DNA of 64,000 nucleotides, from assembly GCA_018806985.1 (NCBI GenBank), contig JADANN010000018.1, positions 2,078,501-2,142,500 of the forward strand, given 5' to 3'. This document shows positions 22,335 through 34,586 of this stretch, one piece after another; the stretch's first letter is position 1; the number at the start of each line of letters is the position of its first letter. Made by a program: the position numbers and the translations under genes. This DNA comes from Angiostrongylus vasorum (lineage: Eukaryota; Nematoda; Chromadorea; Rhabditida; Metastrongylidae). The notes beneath the pieces are model-generated. The model was not told the DNA's origin. It saw only the letters and a program-made list of their open reading frames with translations, and did not search any database.

Positions 22335-25300
22335 TGCTCGTTAATTTTCTACGTTTGTGGATAAGTGAATATTTAACAACCTGAATGCATTCTGCTTTTT
22401 TCTTCTGAGTCATAGATCACAGAGAGCTGAGTGTTAAAAGAAGAACCGCGCAGCTGAGGTGATGTACGTGAAATGGAACAGCTTCCCTTGCATTTTCTGG
22501 CATGTCGTGAGCGTTGCTGCTTCACTTCAACAATGTCCTTTTCGCTTCCTGTTACTGACTTTCTGGCTAAGATTGGAGATAATGGTGATTTACCAACCTA
22601 GATATACATGCATATGGAGAACGTGATGAATCAATAGATGTATGGATTCGTTCTCCGTGAACACTACCTGTGGGAGATTCAGCAGGTAGTCGATAGTTCT
22701 AGACGTACAGCCGAAATTAGAAGTCATCTGCAACGTCGTTTTTTTTTCTTAAATCTCGATATTTCACCATTAAAGCAAATCTTCAGGAATTATGAAAAAA
22801 ATGATTTCAACCTCATATCACCCATCCAAGAGAAATTTCTTATTGAAAGGAGTTACGGATAGAAATGTAAGCGTTTTACCTATATTATGCGAATAAACTT
22901 TATTTAAAAGTTCTCAAGAAAACAACAGAGAACGAAGTGATAGGTTGCTATTCAAGAGCATTGCAATCAAAAAATTTTAAGCAGAGGTTTAGAAGACATC
23001 TATTCGTAGGCACAAAACACTGTTAGACCAAAACTAATCAAACGATCAAATCTCACAAATTTTACTATCTAAGAAGTACCGTTGCAGTCAATTATGGAGT
23101 GGTACTACCTACAAAAGCATAAAAAGCACAGAAGCAGAAAAGCAAGGTGATCCGTCCTTCATGAAACCCATCTCCACCGAGTACAAGTTGCACGATGAGA
23201 CCTCAATCTCTGCGAAAAACTTCGGTGGCGAAGAACAGAGTAAATTCAATGTTCTCGTTTACATGATATCTCATTGTTACTTCAATGTAAAAGGAACAGC
23301 TGATAAATACTGTATGGGTAGCCATTTAGTCCAGAGGAACGAAAGGAATAGGGACAAATCGAATTTTATAAACTACATCCAGAAAGCTATATATTTCCAA
23401 ACGATCTTACTCTTCCCAACAACATCACTGGGTGGACACTACCATAACGAACAATTCCGAAAGATTCCAAGATTCCTGCAATATCATCACCTCAACAAAA
23501 AATCGAGGTCAAAATGACCACTAAGAGATATTTTTGTACGGAATCCTCAACTTCTTATTCCTAATGATATCTGCTTGATTCAAAGAAAAACCTGACAACC
23601 AGGACGAAATAAAATCAGTAATTTGATTATTTCCCTTCTCTTAACAATAATTTGATGGTCATTATGGCAAAATAAGTATTGATTGATTTCAATCATTCGT
23701 ATGAACGATCAATCTTCAATACTAGACCTACGGAGGCTGCCGAAAAATGACTGTTGTTCTGTTCATATGGAATAGAACTGCCGTTAGCGTTTTTCCCGCT
23801 TTATTTCCTATCGTGGATAAAGTAGAATAGGCAGCAGACTGGAACCAATAACAGGTACCTGTGAATGGGCCTCTTCAAAAAGCTTATCAAAGTGTTGTTG
23901 AGGGAACAGAAGAAACTATTGCTCACCAAGCACCTTAAAAAGTTCACATTTCTTTTGCCTGTGATTCTTTCTCTGAAATTTAGATATGAGCAAGCAGACA
24001 AAACAAAAAACGACAATGTAAAGAATCTAACGGGACAGCAAAGCAAATTAAAAGGTGGGTTATCAGATTTCGTTTGCAATCAGAGACTAATGTGACGTTG
24101 ATTTCGATGCTTTGCAAATGAAAACGTTGAAGCCCATGCTACTTCCATAAGCAAAAAGAACCTTGCAAGGCAACACAACCGAACGGGCGGAATAACCTCT
24201 CAGTACCAGTTAATGGTATCTCACTCAACTCCAAATGAAGAAAGATATGTTTGGAACAATCCTCTTACGCCTCCTATTTGTGAAAGAAACCATCACCTTT
24301 TCACAAGAAGTCGATGAAATTCATAAGAAATCGATGAAACTGGAATAACGCCTGATCCCAGTTGATGAACAAATGTTAGGGCTAAAAAAAGAAAGCTAAA
24401 ACACAGAAATACAACTACTTATTTCCTGAAACCGAATAAACAGAAAAAAAGTTTCACCAGTAAAAAAGTGGATTGTGGATAACCTGTACAACGGTGCCAT
24501 AATGACAGCATCCCGTGCCAGAAATGAAGCAGGATGGATGGCTCTTTGATCACGTAGAAAAAACATGGGGGCAGACATTGACCACAGTGAACGACTTGGA
24601 AGACCGTTTCTACAATAGGAGTGTGGTTCAACATCAAACTACCCAACGGACTACTCCATCAACAACTCGTATGCAGAGAAACTGTCGGCCCACATCATAA
24701 ACATGTTGATGAAAGTGTCACACCCACCACTCCCACCACACCCACAGATCGCTGCCGACTGCAGAAGCAAGGACATTCTGCAGCATAGAAACGATCTTTT
24801 TACTTTGGAACTTCCTATCTTCATATTTAGAAGCTCAATCATCTGCGTGGAAGCACAGATGAATCGTTCATGCAAAGAGTACGGACAAATGACAAACTTA
24901 ATTGCCTAAGATGCTGATATTCAAGCACAATAAGAGAATAAGCAGTAGTAGCAAGATTTTTAACACCAACTTTACTCAACTTCGGGAAGAAAAGTGAGTA
25001 CCTTGGCCTGGGCTGTTCACTATTCTGGCAATATTTTCAATTTTCCCCATTATATCTCGTTATGGATGCCTGACTGCAACCATTAAGATGATGATGGCAC
25101 TGCCCAAACGTTAAAGTTTTCCAATAAAGTTTTAGAACAACCTCGTGTAAGCTTGTTGATGAACCACATTATTGGTAATATTAGTAATACCAACAGGTAA
25201 TTAGTCTTCCTTTCCTGCAGCAAAAAACGATAGTTCGGACGATTCAGTGGAAAACACGGCCGAACTGTCACAGCTTGCAATGATAAGCTTGGTGCAAACG

Positions 25301-25440
25301 TAATTGCGGCTTCATACAGTGAAAAACAAATCACTCTAACTAGGTCCAGTCAAAACATTATCATTCAAAGTAGAAACAAATATGCACTGAGATGAAGGTT
25401 TCCTCATTCTGGGAAAAATAGAATTCTGAAGCTGTTAAGG
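22335..25440. other. Sparse interval; isolated open frames only
   Basis: Frames at 22638-22862 (+), 23161-23517 (+, 118 codons) and 23801-24095 (both strands) were examined. The 118-codon frame has fairly coding-like codons but no recognisable domain, and no splice partners were found. No repeats were recognised. Confidence 0.3.
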
Positions 25441-25449
25441 TGACGAACT

Positions 25450-25930
25450 ACTCAAAGGCATTTTGTGCAGCGATCCGCGCGTAAGCTACCTAATCCATCA
25501 CGGCATTCCTCCGATGCGAATTCGACTTCAAGAAGTGTTTGACTGCATCGCCTTTACCTGCAGCCTTTGCGCATAATGCTCTCGGATTTTGTATATAACT
25601 CATTTTTCATCGTATATCACGATTGAGAAATGGGTTGCTTTTTTGTAAAAGAAGCGAAGAGTACACTTGGAAGCAAAAAATTTCCCTGACTTTCAGCCGG
25701 TTCAAAGCACATCCGTTTGTTGAGCTTTTCTATATTCCTAATCTCCTTCGGACTCTGAACGACTGAATATTTGTAAAATGGTCGACATTTAGTTCCTTGG
25801 CAGCCTCTCGTGCTGTTGCAGGGAGATCGCTTTCAATGACTGCTCTCACTCGGTCGCTGTCATCCTCCGATCTTCGGCCAGTGAGTTCGTCTCCTTTTTA
25901 AAACCCTACCACTGCACTTTTTGACCGTTA
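25450..25930 (-). pseudogene. mariner-like transposase relic, second type
   Basis: On the minus strand, frames begin with DELTGRRSEDDSDRVRAVIE and ATAREAAKELNVDH, typical of the helix-turn-helix part of mariner transposases. A central block around 'NFFASKCTLRFFYKKATHFSIVIYDEK' follows, where the first catalytic Asp region would be, then a fragment near HFLKSNSHRR. It is shorter and more deleted than the relic at 7575 and belongs to another subfamily. Hookworms are known to carry mariner elements of this kind. Confidence 0.7.
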
Positions 25931-25934
25931 GCTT

Positions 25935-26780
25935 CATGCTAGCTGTAATGATCTGGCAGAACCCTGATCCAATGTCTCTTTTGAAAAATGAACATAAATG
26001 AATCCTAAAATAAGTGAGGAAAAAAAGAGAAAATTAGTGAGAACGGGGTTAACGGGGTTACTTTCCAGAATTCGTGAAGCGGTGTAGGGATTGTGAGAGC
26101 TTGGATCGTAAAGAACAAAAGAACAGAAAAGGATGACCAAACAAAGAAAAACATATATACTTTTACTTGAAACAATCACCAAAAGAGTAATACGGTAGTT
26201 CCCAGTTCTACAAATATAACTTGGAATCGCTTCTAATGTCGTCGTGAGAAAGCCCACTCTTTGTCCACTGCCCTATTCGATGTATTAGATGTAGTTCCCA
26301 AGAAAAAAAAGGAATTGACCACAATGCCATAAAGTTTCCATACTGCTGTTGTTTCGATTTCGAAACGATTAACAATTTTGGAGAAAATTTTTGTGATGGG
26401 AATGTTTCCCGAGTAGTGTTTTTTGGATGGTGATTATATATTTCTCACACACGCTTTAAAATATTAGGAGAAGTGATAAAAATCAGGAGAACGTCGTTTG
26501 ACGGAAAACGTTTATTTCTTGTTCCTTTCAAACTCTCCGATAATTCCCGACGTTGCTCAATGATGAGCATGACGCGTGGTCGACAACAAACCATCAGATC
26601 ACTTGATGAATTTGGTTAACAAAGAAAACACCAGCACTGTGGACAAACAGAAACCTCCCGAGTCGTTCGAGGAAGTCCGCTAACAACGGCGTACACATCG
26701 TATGCGCCTCAGCTGAAGAACGTACAGAGACGTCCGCCCATCATCGCAGACAGAAGACTACAACGTTCAGACTGACGAGC
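25935..26780. other. Interval without a supportable gene
   Basis: The plus strand upstream of the hairpin has short coding-like stretches (about 26680-26780), but with stops and no splice sites. Nothing recognised. Confidence 0.35.
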
Positions 26781-26833
26781 GCCGAACTTGTCGCTGAACC
26801 GTCTGACATCAATGGAAGAAGACGACGATGATG

Positions 26834-26881
<48 letters not shown>

Positions 26882-26899
26882 TATAGATGGACGATGATG

Positions 26900-26952
<53 letters not shown>

Positions 26953-27019
26953 TCATATAGATGTATACATCTCCATTACTTCTTCCATTGACGTCAGACG
27001 GTTCAGCGACAAATTCGGC
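26781..27019. repeat. Long hairpin: 40-bp inverted arms around (TA)n
   Basis: Arms 26781-26821 and 26980-27019 are inverted copies differing at two positions. Between them lie two (TA)n runs, each followed by TCATATAGATG, as if one unit 'GATGATGTATTATA(TA)nTCATATAGATG' had been duplicated. The whole would extrude as a cruciform or fold into an RNA hairpin. No coding sequence. It could be a foldback element or a product of palindrome-driven rearrangement. Confidence 0.85.
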
Positions 27020-27439
27020 ATATGGGGGCACCAGTACATATTGCTGCTTTGATCAGATTTCCCTCTCATTATTCTGTAGAAAAGATAATATTACTGCCGA
27101 GTATTGCATCTATATGGGCTATTGTTTTGCTTAATTTCGACTAAAGATAGTTTTAAACGTAGCATGACTGCTAAAATACTTATTTACGTAAAATTACGTA
27201 AAAGCTAATGTCACACTAACGGGGAGTACGGTAGCTAAAAAGACCCTCAAGCGACAAGTTAATTCTAGACGTTCTTTGTGCGACAGACGTTCTCTCTTTC
27301 TGTTTTGTCTCTAACTGAAGAATCTATAATATTGCATAACTACTTTACTTTCGTCCTCATTCTCATCTTCAATACGACAACTTCCCTTCAACACATGGCT
27401 GAGCGCGCGATTCCATGTCACGACCCCCTATTTGACGGT

Positions 27440-27645
27440 TTAGAGAGGATTCTCTACAGCATTTTTTGTATCCTGTAGATATAGTGTCAAACCTGGACCG
27501 ATACCAAGATTAAGACGAGAAAGGATGCTCTCCATACTAGGATAATTCACAGTAAATCTTCTTTTGGACAACATCATTTTGCGGAGAGAGGCTATTTCAG
27601 TGGAACCCAGTGTGTAGCGCAGACAGTTTGGGAAGTGAAGAGGCG
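27440..27645 (-). CDS. Coding-like exon, unrecognised
   Basis: After GGCATTTCAG on the minus strand, a 68-codon frame (PLHFPNCLRYTLGSTEIAS..., SRLNLGIGPG) ends at TAA. A donor-like G|GTTTGA lies near its end and might be used instead of the stop. No homology recognised. Confidence 0.35.
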
Positions 27646-27795
27646 CTGAAATGCCTCTGTTTGAACTCTGGGATTCAAAACTTACGGACACTTTCGCCTT
27701 TCGTATTTTACATTCATTTTACAACATACAGTTCACAGTTTGCAATATACGTATATGCAATGTGTATGTATATCCTATGTCATGTAAGCTAACAG

Positions 27796-27920
27796 GAATT
27801 GCTAATAACAATAACAATAGTGGCGGTAACCTCTCGTTATTCTCGTCTAAAATCAAAACCGACGAAGATGATTCACAGATGATTCTTAAAGGCCCGATAG
27901 CCGTCACAATTTCCATTTAA
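27796..27920 (+). CDS. Coding-like terminal exon, unrecognised
   Basis: After GTAAGCTAACAG, a frame with an Asn run and an acidic segment (ANNNNNSGGNLSLFSSKIK, TDEDDSQMILKG) runs to TAA. The style resembles the C-terminus of a nuclear protein. The minus strand is also open here, so the strand is not certain. Confidence 0.3.
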
Positions 27921-28094
27921 ACCTTATAAATCTTGCGTTGAGTAGACAGCCTCGTATAGAAGGTCGCACCATTCATATACACAATATAGTACGTATTGAA
28001 ATATTTTAAACTCATCTTAACTGGATTTAATTCCGATTTGTGCTCTGCAGATCAATCCCGCTGACGGGTGATTCCTTATAGAACCGAGAAAGGC

Positions 28095-28215
28095 AAAGCA
28101 AGATCCTTGGTTGGTGCAGTGAGCCCCGGAAAGGGTAATCGCTGGGTTCGAAGTGTACCCGAGCTTCCGAGTTCTGCTCATATTTTTGGCATCTTTCTGG
28201 CTTTATTTTAAATAA
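28095..28215 (+). repeat. SINE-2, tRNA-derived copy
   Basis: Box A TTGGTGCAGTGAG (about 28110) and box B GGGTTCGAAGTG (about 28147) are the clearest pol III boxes of the SINE-2 family in the window. They are followed by the shared 'GAGTTCTGCTCATATTTT' block. Confidence 0.7.
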
Positions 28216-28372
28216 CATCCCACTACAAAAAAATAGGCAATAAATAAGACTTAAAGCAAGCTAAAAAATAATGCTTTCCACAACGGTGGCATCTACTGCT
28301 AACCTTTGCATCACGTAAAACAGAATGTTTTCCATCGCACTACTATGTAATAGCCTTGAAACAACCTGCACA

Positions 28373-28581
28373 TCATCTCCAATTTTTCGACCTTTTGGTG
28401 CCGCTTTTTTCAACGAAATGCGAAGCTGACGATGTCGAAGCAGTCTCGCCTCCAGTATAGCGCAACCAGAAGTCTATTTCAAAGTCACTCAGCTTGGTTT
28501 TCGGCGCACACTTACTTTGTACACCTTCCACGCGTTCACCAGGCACGTTTGAGTTATCGAGAACATCCGCACGTTCCTCAT
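28373..28581 (-). CDS. Coding-like terminal exon, unrecognised
   Basis: From AAAG|AT a frame with strong GNN codon bias (EERADVLDNSNVPGERVEGV, then DFEIDFWLRYTGGETAS) runs 69 codons to TGA, ending in a Ser/Lys-rich tail. A second coding-like stretch lies upstream on the same strand at about 28720-28885 (EEWTACNATESKRYNGFEVG). How they join is not settled. Protein not recognised. Confidence 0.4.
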
Positions 28582-28999
28582 CTTTGGGTAAAAAATGGAT
28601 ATGTGTAAACCATCAACGAGCAGAAATATACACACGACTTGCAAATCTTTTTTGACAAATATGACAAATGACAGTATGCCGCTATGTGATCACCAAGAAA
28701 AAGTTTTTTGTCTGATTGTAGCTTTCAGTCACATCCGGGTTTGATGAGCTGAAGGATAGAGACGTGTTGTAAACTGTGGCTTGCATAATGATGTCTTTCT
28801 TGTTATTTTTCCAACTTCAAAACCGTTATACCGCTTCGATTCTGTTGCATTACAAGCTGTCCACTCTTCAGGTTCCAGTGGATAACTTCTTTAAGAAGTT
28901 CTTTTCCTTTTTTCGAACAGTTGCCAGAAAGATCCTCTCCTCTACAATTCCTCTGCCAAAGGAAGACCCATGTAGTTCCAGCTTCTAGCTTTTTGGTAC

Positions 29000-29125
29000 T
29001 TTAGTAGTAAACACAATAAGATAACCACAAGATTGTTGAAATATGAGCAAAACTCCAAACCTCATTTGGGCCTTGAACGCTCGCTTACCATTTCCGGGGC
29101 ACAAGAGCTATACACCACAACTACG
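29000..29125 (-). repeat. SINE-2, inverted copy
   Basis: The minus strand shows GTGGTGTATAGCTCTTGTGCCCC, a CGTTCAAGGCC box B, then GAGTTTTGCTCATATTTCAAC. A plus-strand half copy follows at about 29130-29215. Confidence 0.6.
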
Positions 29126-29282
29126 AATTGGAATCTCAGCTGAGTCTCCGAGTTTTGCTCGGACCTCAGTATACTTGTAGTTGTACTTCACATAGTACCC
29201 TGCTATGAAACAAAAGAAGACACAACAAGTAAAAGTTAATAGATTGTGATAAGCAGATAGTCTTGAAATAACAGTTTAATCA

Positions 29283-29520
29283 TTACTGACTTACTTGATA
29301 CTTGAACGGTCCGTCCTCACTGGTTGTGTGGGCCCCCAGAACAATCACCAGTCCTCGGAGATCTGCTGGTTAAGCCATTGTGGTTCCCTGGAATCCGGAG
29401 GCCAGCCTAGCCAAAGTCTGCCCCTGGTCGTCACCACGATAGACAGTCGCAGCTTTGTGGATCAGAGGGAGATTTGCCACCATGTGACTTTGCTACCAAG
29501 ACGGTGTTGGGTCCTGGTAT
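29283..29520 (+). repeat. R4 dispersed repeat
   Basis: This is a well-kept R4 copy starting TTACTTGATACTTGAACGG with its end hairpin. It stops at about 29520, shorter than the copies at 3395 and 6075. A SINE-1 lies 40 bp downstream. Confidence 0.7.
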
Positions 29521-29561
29521 TCAATCATTATATGTGTATAAATATGTCTACTCTACGAATG

Positions 29562-29836
29562 GGCTCGTGTGGCGCAGTGTTCTAAGGCACCTTGCAATAC
29601 ACATAGGGATCGTTTCCCGAGCCCTTGGCCTATCAAGGCTCCCATCCCTCCGCGGTCGTCAAAGTGGTAACAGACTTGTCTGGGAGGATAGCAGCACTAG
29701 CTCGACATATCAGTAATCTACTGCGGGTAATTGTAAAGGCCAGATATGCATTCAATCACGTCCGAACGATGCCTAATGAAGTCGAATGCATAGTGCGTCC
29801 CCATGGGATTGATCGACGCTGAGAGCTTCACCTTTT
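29562..29836 (+). repeat. SINE-1, tRNA-derived copy
   Basis: The head CTCGTGTGGCGCAGTG and box B region AGGGATCGTTTCCC are followed by the full body and the end 'GATTGATCGACGCTGAGAGC'. Full length. Confidence 0.75.
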
Positions 29837-29839
29837 ATA

Positions 29840-31300
29840 CTTGTTATAAACTCTATGTGCATATAGACGCAGAAACACATATATAAACAAATATAGAAAG
29901 TACTAATCGATTTCTTTAACGGTTTAGGGGTAGTATTGCTGTGCTGCGCTTTCATTATTACAGCATAGTTTATAACTTTCTATTAATAAGAAGACTTCTC
30001 TTTGGTCAAAGTCGAACAACGAAGAAGATTTGCGTTTGAGATCAACCGTTGTTGGTAAACAAAGACACAGCGTATCCAAAGTCGGAAATAATGCAAAAGA
30101 ATGAAAAAAGACAAATGTCGCTGCTTTAACGGCGAAAAGTTGAAGTCCTCAGTGGAGTGCAGCACTCGAGTTGTTCTAAGCTTCGGAATTGTAAACGATT
30201 CTAAGAGGACGTCATTGCAATCAACCTAATTGCTCATAAATGAAAGGGGAAGTCTAATTGCTCCATGCATTTAGTGCACATCTAACATACATGTTGTTCT
30301 ACTGACACAATACGATATAACGTGTTGTCAATTATCGATTTGCAAAAGAAACTATTGAGGATTCAAATTCGAATTTCTTACGCTTCTTAGGGAGAATAGA
30401 TGACGTGCGGAAATCTCCGTGCTTTGTTGGGTTTCCAAGGTAATCTGCTTTCATTCATTAGTAAGCGTTTATTTTGAAACTAGTAGGAAAGCACTAAAAG
30501 TACATTCGAACTTGAATTAATGAAGCGAAAAACTTGGAAGGAGAAAGAAGCGCATATAATGCCCCTCCCCTTGTTTAGCTGAAAGCGTAATTTAAAAAAT
30601 GATTTTCGTTTCCCCATGAGATTGAAATAATTGGCAATTGAGAATTGGAATGTTAAGAATGATTTTGACACGGTTATTTGCAACGGTGGCTCTGATAACA
30701 AAGTGGCTTAGAAGATTAATACCTCGTAGTTTAGAACAAGATCATCTGAACGACCCGCAACTCTATCAATTACTGAGCAGCCGCTCCGCAGGGTTACTTA
30801 TTAAGTTCGTCTAGCATGACGAGATATGACTAGTCACGTTGCAAGGTTAATATTCTGCCGTACTTTACGGTAAACACACGGTAACACTCCCAGATGCCTA
30901 TTTAGCCCACACTTAAGAGAACCTACATATATCAAATCAGTGATTTCATTCTCCTGGAAATATAGACAGTTTAGGAGAAGTCCAACCACTGCTCTGTACA
31001 TGCCCTGTTTAGTCGTAATGAGGTTACAAACTATTAGAAGCGAAATGCGGTATTTTTAGGGACGACAAAAAAGGACTTCCCGAGTTCGAGTCATCGAGTC
31101 AAAGCAATGAAGTTCTAGCGGTCTTAGTGATGGAGAGAATTCGCTTCAAATATCGAATCTCTCTTAACTTATCCGATTTTGTTTCACTCAGTGGTTAGAC
31201 CGTAAATGTTGCTCTATAAAATAAACTAAGAAATTTCATCAAAATTACGAGGACTTTTCAATCTGACAACTAGATATTTGCTAAGAAGTTCGCCGGTTGA
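29840..31300. other. Interval without a supportable gene
   Basis: AT-rich; nothing recognised. A partial SINE-1 head may lie near 30975-31000 on the minus strand. Confidence 0.35.
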
Positions 31301-31303
31301 AGG

Positions 31304-31509
31304 TTAACTTTCGTATTCAGCAAAGCCGGGTAATCTTGGCGTTCTCACGAAACAGATTTTTCCGACCATGATGACATCACGAGGAGAAGCGGAATAGAAG
31401 GAAGAACAACTGGAGCACACGTCAGTTTTTGTTCTAATTCCGCTTGTGATTTCTCTTGCGTTTTTTTGTTCCAGGTCGTCGGCAAGTTTATGGGAAACTA
31501 TTGTAAGGG
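31304..31509 (-). CDS. Coding-like exon, unrecognised
   Basis: The minus-strand frame shows coding-like codons (TIVSHKLADDLEQKNAREIT, SFYSASPRDVIMVGKICFV) to TAA. An acceptor-like GGAGTTCAG precedes it. No partner exon or family identified. Confidence 0.35.
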
Positions 31510-31947
31510 ACTGAACTCCGTTGTACAGATGCAGCCTCATTAACAACAATTATGAATGAAATGAACGGCTGCTGAATTTTTTTCGTTCGTTGTGCACCCA
31601 ATCCGCACGACTATGAGATGGGTGTGTGTTTAAGCCGGTTGGTCGTATAGATACAGTAGTCCGCAATTCGCTTCAGAGATGGTGTTGTGCACGTTCCACC
31701 AATGACGAAAAAGCCACACATTTGCGATACGGAAGTCTTCCACACTTCAAAAGTGTCCAATACGGGATTACATCATATGACTCTCATTGACTCATAACTG
31801 AGATTCGTTTTCGGTCCAAATATTACCTATCACGCCTAGTCCGCAAATATTTCGTTGTAAATCTATGAAATAATCAGAAATAAGATAGATTCTTCCCTGA
31901 AAAAATAAGGCGCTTTTACATTGGAACTATTTTACTTGAGTCCACAG

Positions 31948-32191
31948 CGACCGGCAACTACCTATCGTGAAAACTTTTGGACGCCTTAGTGAGTCTAGGC
32001 AGGAATTCCAGGAACAAACACGTTCTGCGAGCATCCGGCGACAAAGGGCGAAAAACGCTCAGGCGACAACTGAACCCAAACCAAAAATTAGAACACTTTC
32101 GTGGACGAAAAAAAGAAAGAGGACAAATCTAATGGAAGCACCATGGGAATCTCACGATACGTGGAGACGGCTGATACAGAAAATATTTTAA
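31948..32191 (+). CDS. Coding-like terminal exon, basic protein tail
   Basis: After TTGAGTCCACAG, an 81-codon frame rich in Arg, Lys, Gln and Thr (ESRQEFQEQTRSASIRRQRA..., LSWTKKRKRTNL) ends at TAA. KKRKR could act as a nuclear localisation signal. Upstream exons not found. Confidence 0.4.
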
Positions 32192-32199
32192 CAACTGGC

Positions 32200-33810
32200 C
32201 TAGTAGTTGCTTCTAATTCGAAAAACTGCTTTGCTACCTATACACCTGTGTGGTTTATTTCAAATTTCACCCTTAGCTAACCGTGTCTTCCACGTACGCA
32301 TAAGGTCAGCAGCTAGTGGCGAATTTATATCTGTGGTAATAAACCGACGATCGATGTAGGCTAGTAGATATTTACGCATGGAAAAAGCTTCATACTCTTC
32401 TATGTGGACCACGTCATGATATAAAATACAAGTGCGTTAACAATAAGTATAGGATGGAACGTTTTTTATAAAGAATAATTTTTTTTCGCACTCGTTCAGT
32501 ATGATAGGAAACGTCTAAATGTGATGCGAACATTGAGTAATGATAATAGCTACATACGAAGTCGAAAGGGGTTCAAAAGATAACCAAGAAAACCATTTCT
32601 TGGCGGATTTCATAGGCCATGGCACTCTATGAGCTAAGGATTGCTCAATGATGGGGGCATGATATTTTTTAAGTTAATTACGGCTAGCAGATGTTTATTA
32701 TGCTGAAAGCTTAACAAAGAGTAACGATGTTTGTCGCCCCTCATGAGGGTCAACTACCATTTATTAAAGTGTCCGCCAAATCCCTAAGATCACAGATTTA
32801 ATCTCAACAATTATTCGCGGTAAGGAGCACGTGGTTTTAGTGGCGATAAGGAGAGAACATTGATGGAAGCTCTAGATAATAAGACTACGTCTGTTCAGTA
32901 CACAGAGGTCCTTCATCAGCCGTACAGCGGCTTAGTAACTTAAATGCCTCTATTCTGTAACAACTCCTTATCAGTGAAATGAAGAGACTGATATGACAAG
33001 ATGATATCATCTCTCCAAAATTACTTATAGATAACCTTGGGAATGTTATAGTGGAAATGGAACAAGAAAACGTAGCAGTGGAAATCGAGTGTAGGTAATA
33101 GCACTAAGCATTCTTACCCAGGAAAATGAATGCTGACCGATTTTGGCAGTGCAGTGCAATGGAACTAGAGAAGACTACAGACTATGTTCATGGTTTCTGA
33201 TGCATAATCCACGCGCAAAGGAAGGACTCCCCATCACCTATGTCAAAATGTTCCATCTATGTGAGTGGAGAAATAACATATTAAACGACTAAGATCCACA
33301 GCTTAGTAGAAGGAAATGAGTAGCAAGAGACTTAGACCAGTACAGAAGGCTTGGTGAGAAGGACAAATGACGTCCATCTCCGACTATTTTCTTCGATTCT
33401 ATTTTTTCCTTCTGCTTTAAATTACACTTCGGAAATCTGGCATTCTTAATAATTAGGGACAAAAGACCAGGCAGTCTTACTGGACGTACTGACAAGGAAA
33501 TGCTGGCATTATTTCGTATCACACAAATGAGGGGAGGTGTGTGAAGTTCCCACGCACGTCAACGATCAACGTCAACGATAAGCGACGCTGCAGTATACAC
33601 AACAATGACAAAAAATCATGTGGCACACATAGGCGACGTCTATTAGCAAAAAGCGGTGGACTAGAGACGTCAGTCGCTATATGTTAACTACATTAAAGGT
33701 AGACCATCGACCAGCTCAAACTCAAATAAGGAAGGCCTTAGAACGAAAATATTACGCATTCACAACTTTAACTTTTATTTACTGCCTATTATTTTTTTTC
33801 ATGAGAGGAT
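32200..33810. other. Interval without a supportable gene
   Basis: A minus-strand frame at 33289-33522 was inspected and is ambiguous. Nothing else was seen. Confidence 0.35.
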
Positions 33811-33814
33811 GTTA

Positions 33815-33945
33815 TGTGAAATACAACCACAATGATGCTGAGATATGAGCAAAATTCGAAACCCCAGGTTAGCTTGGAATCCACGATTAGCCTTTTCGAG
33901 GCCTCACAAGTTATCCACTGCACCACCGAGGTCCTTCCTTTGCCT
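33815..33945 (-). repeat. SINE-2, inverted copy
   Basis: On the minus strand, CGGTGGTGCAGTGGATAAC (box A) is followed by GTGGATTCCAAGC, then TTTGCTCATATCTCAGCATC and TGTGGTTGTATTTCACA. A fragment of another copy follows at about 34110-34200 in the same orientation. Confidence 0.7.
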
Positions 33946-34586
33946 TTCTCTCAGCCACCTTTTTAGAAAGTTTTCGCCTTAACGATGCTACAAGCAATCA
34001 CCCGTCAGCGGGAATGATCCGGGTGGCACAAGTTGGCACTGAACCTGGTTAAGTTGAGACTTCAGTCGAAATCACAATATTTAGCTTCTAGTGACTGCCT
34101 AATATTTTTTCTATGGCAGGAAATTATGTGAAATACAACAATAACGATGCTGGCTTTATGAGCACTGCTCGGAAATCTAGGTGATTATCTTGCCCTCCCA
34201 TCCAATAAGCGCATAGCCCGCTAGTGAATTTTAGAACGTAACGAGGACAGCTAGAGGCTATGGTAGTCTTTTCTTGAGTGATTCAACGACTAAGTGAATA
34301 GATGATGCAGACGAAGTAATCAACTTTAAATAGCTCCTTCATCAATGTCATCTTCAAGAATACTCACACAACGGCGAAAAGGTGAATGGATTTGAACAGA
34401 AGTTTCATTGCTTCCTTTCAACTTAATCGACCGTTATGAGGAGGACTTGTGATGTAGGCCAGGTAAACAAGGCAAAATTTTGAGTTCACTTTCATGACAA
34501 GGCGTCCTGAAGAGTAAAACTTTCTGAGTACAAGCGTCGTAGAGCCTAACACAAAGCGTGCGTGTTTCCCCCTAGAAAATGCCTTA

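Noticed and set aside
26828..27052. Ile-Tyr-rich frame in the second TA region
   Set aside because: Same reason: the frame is the TA repeat in the hairpin loop.
28304..28473. Alternative minus-strand exon (AILEARLLRHRQLR...) with formal GT..AG sites
   Set aside because: Although phases could be made to fit, the other frame through the same bases has much stronger codon bias and a natural stop, so this reading was dropped.
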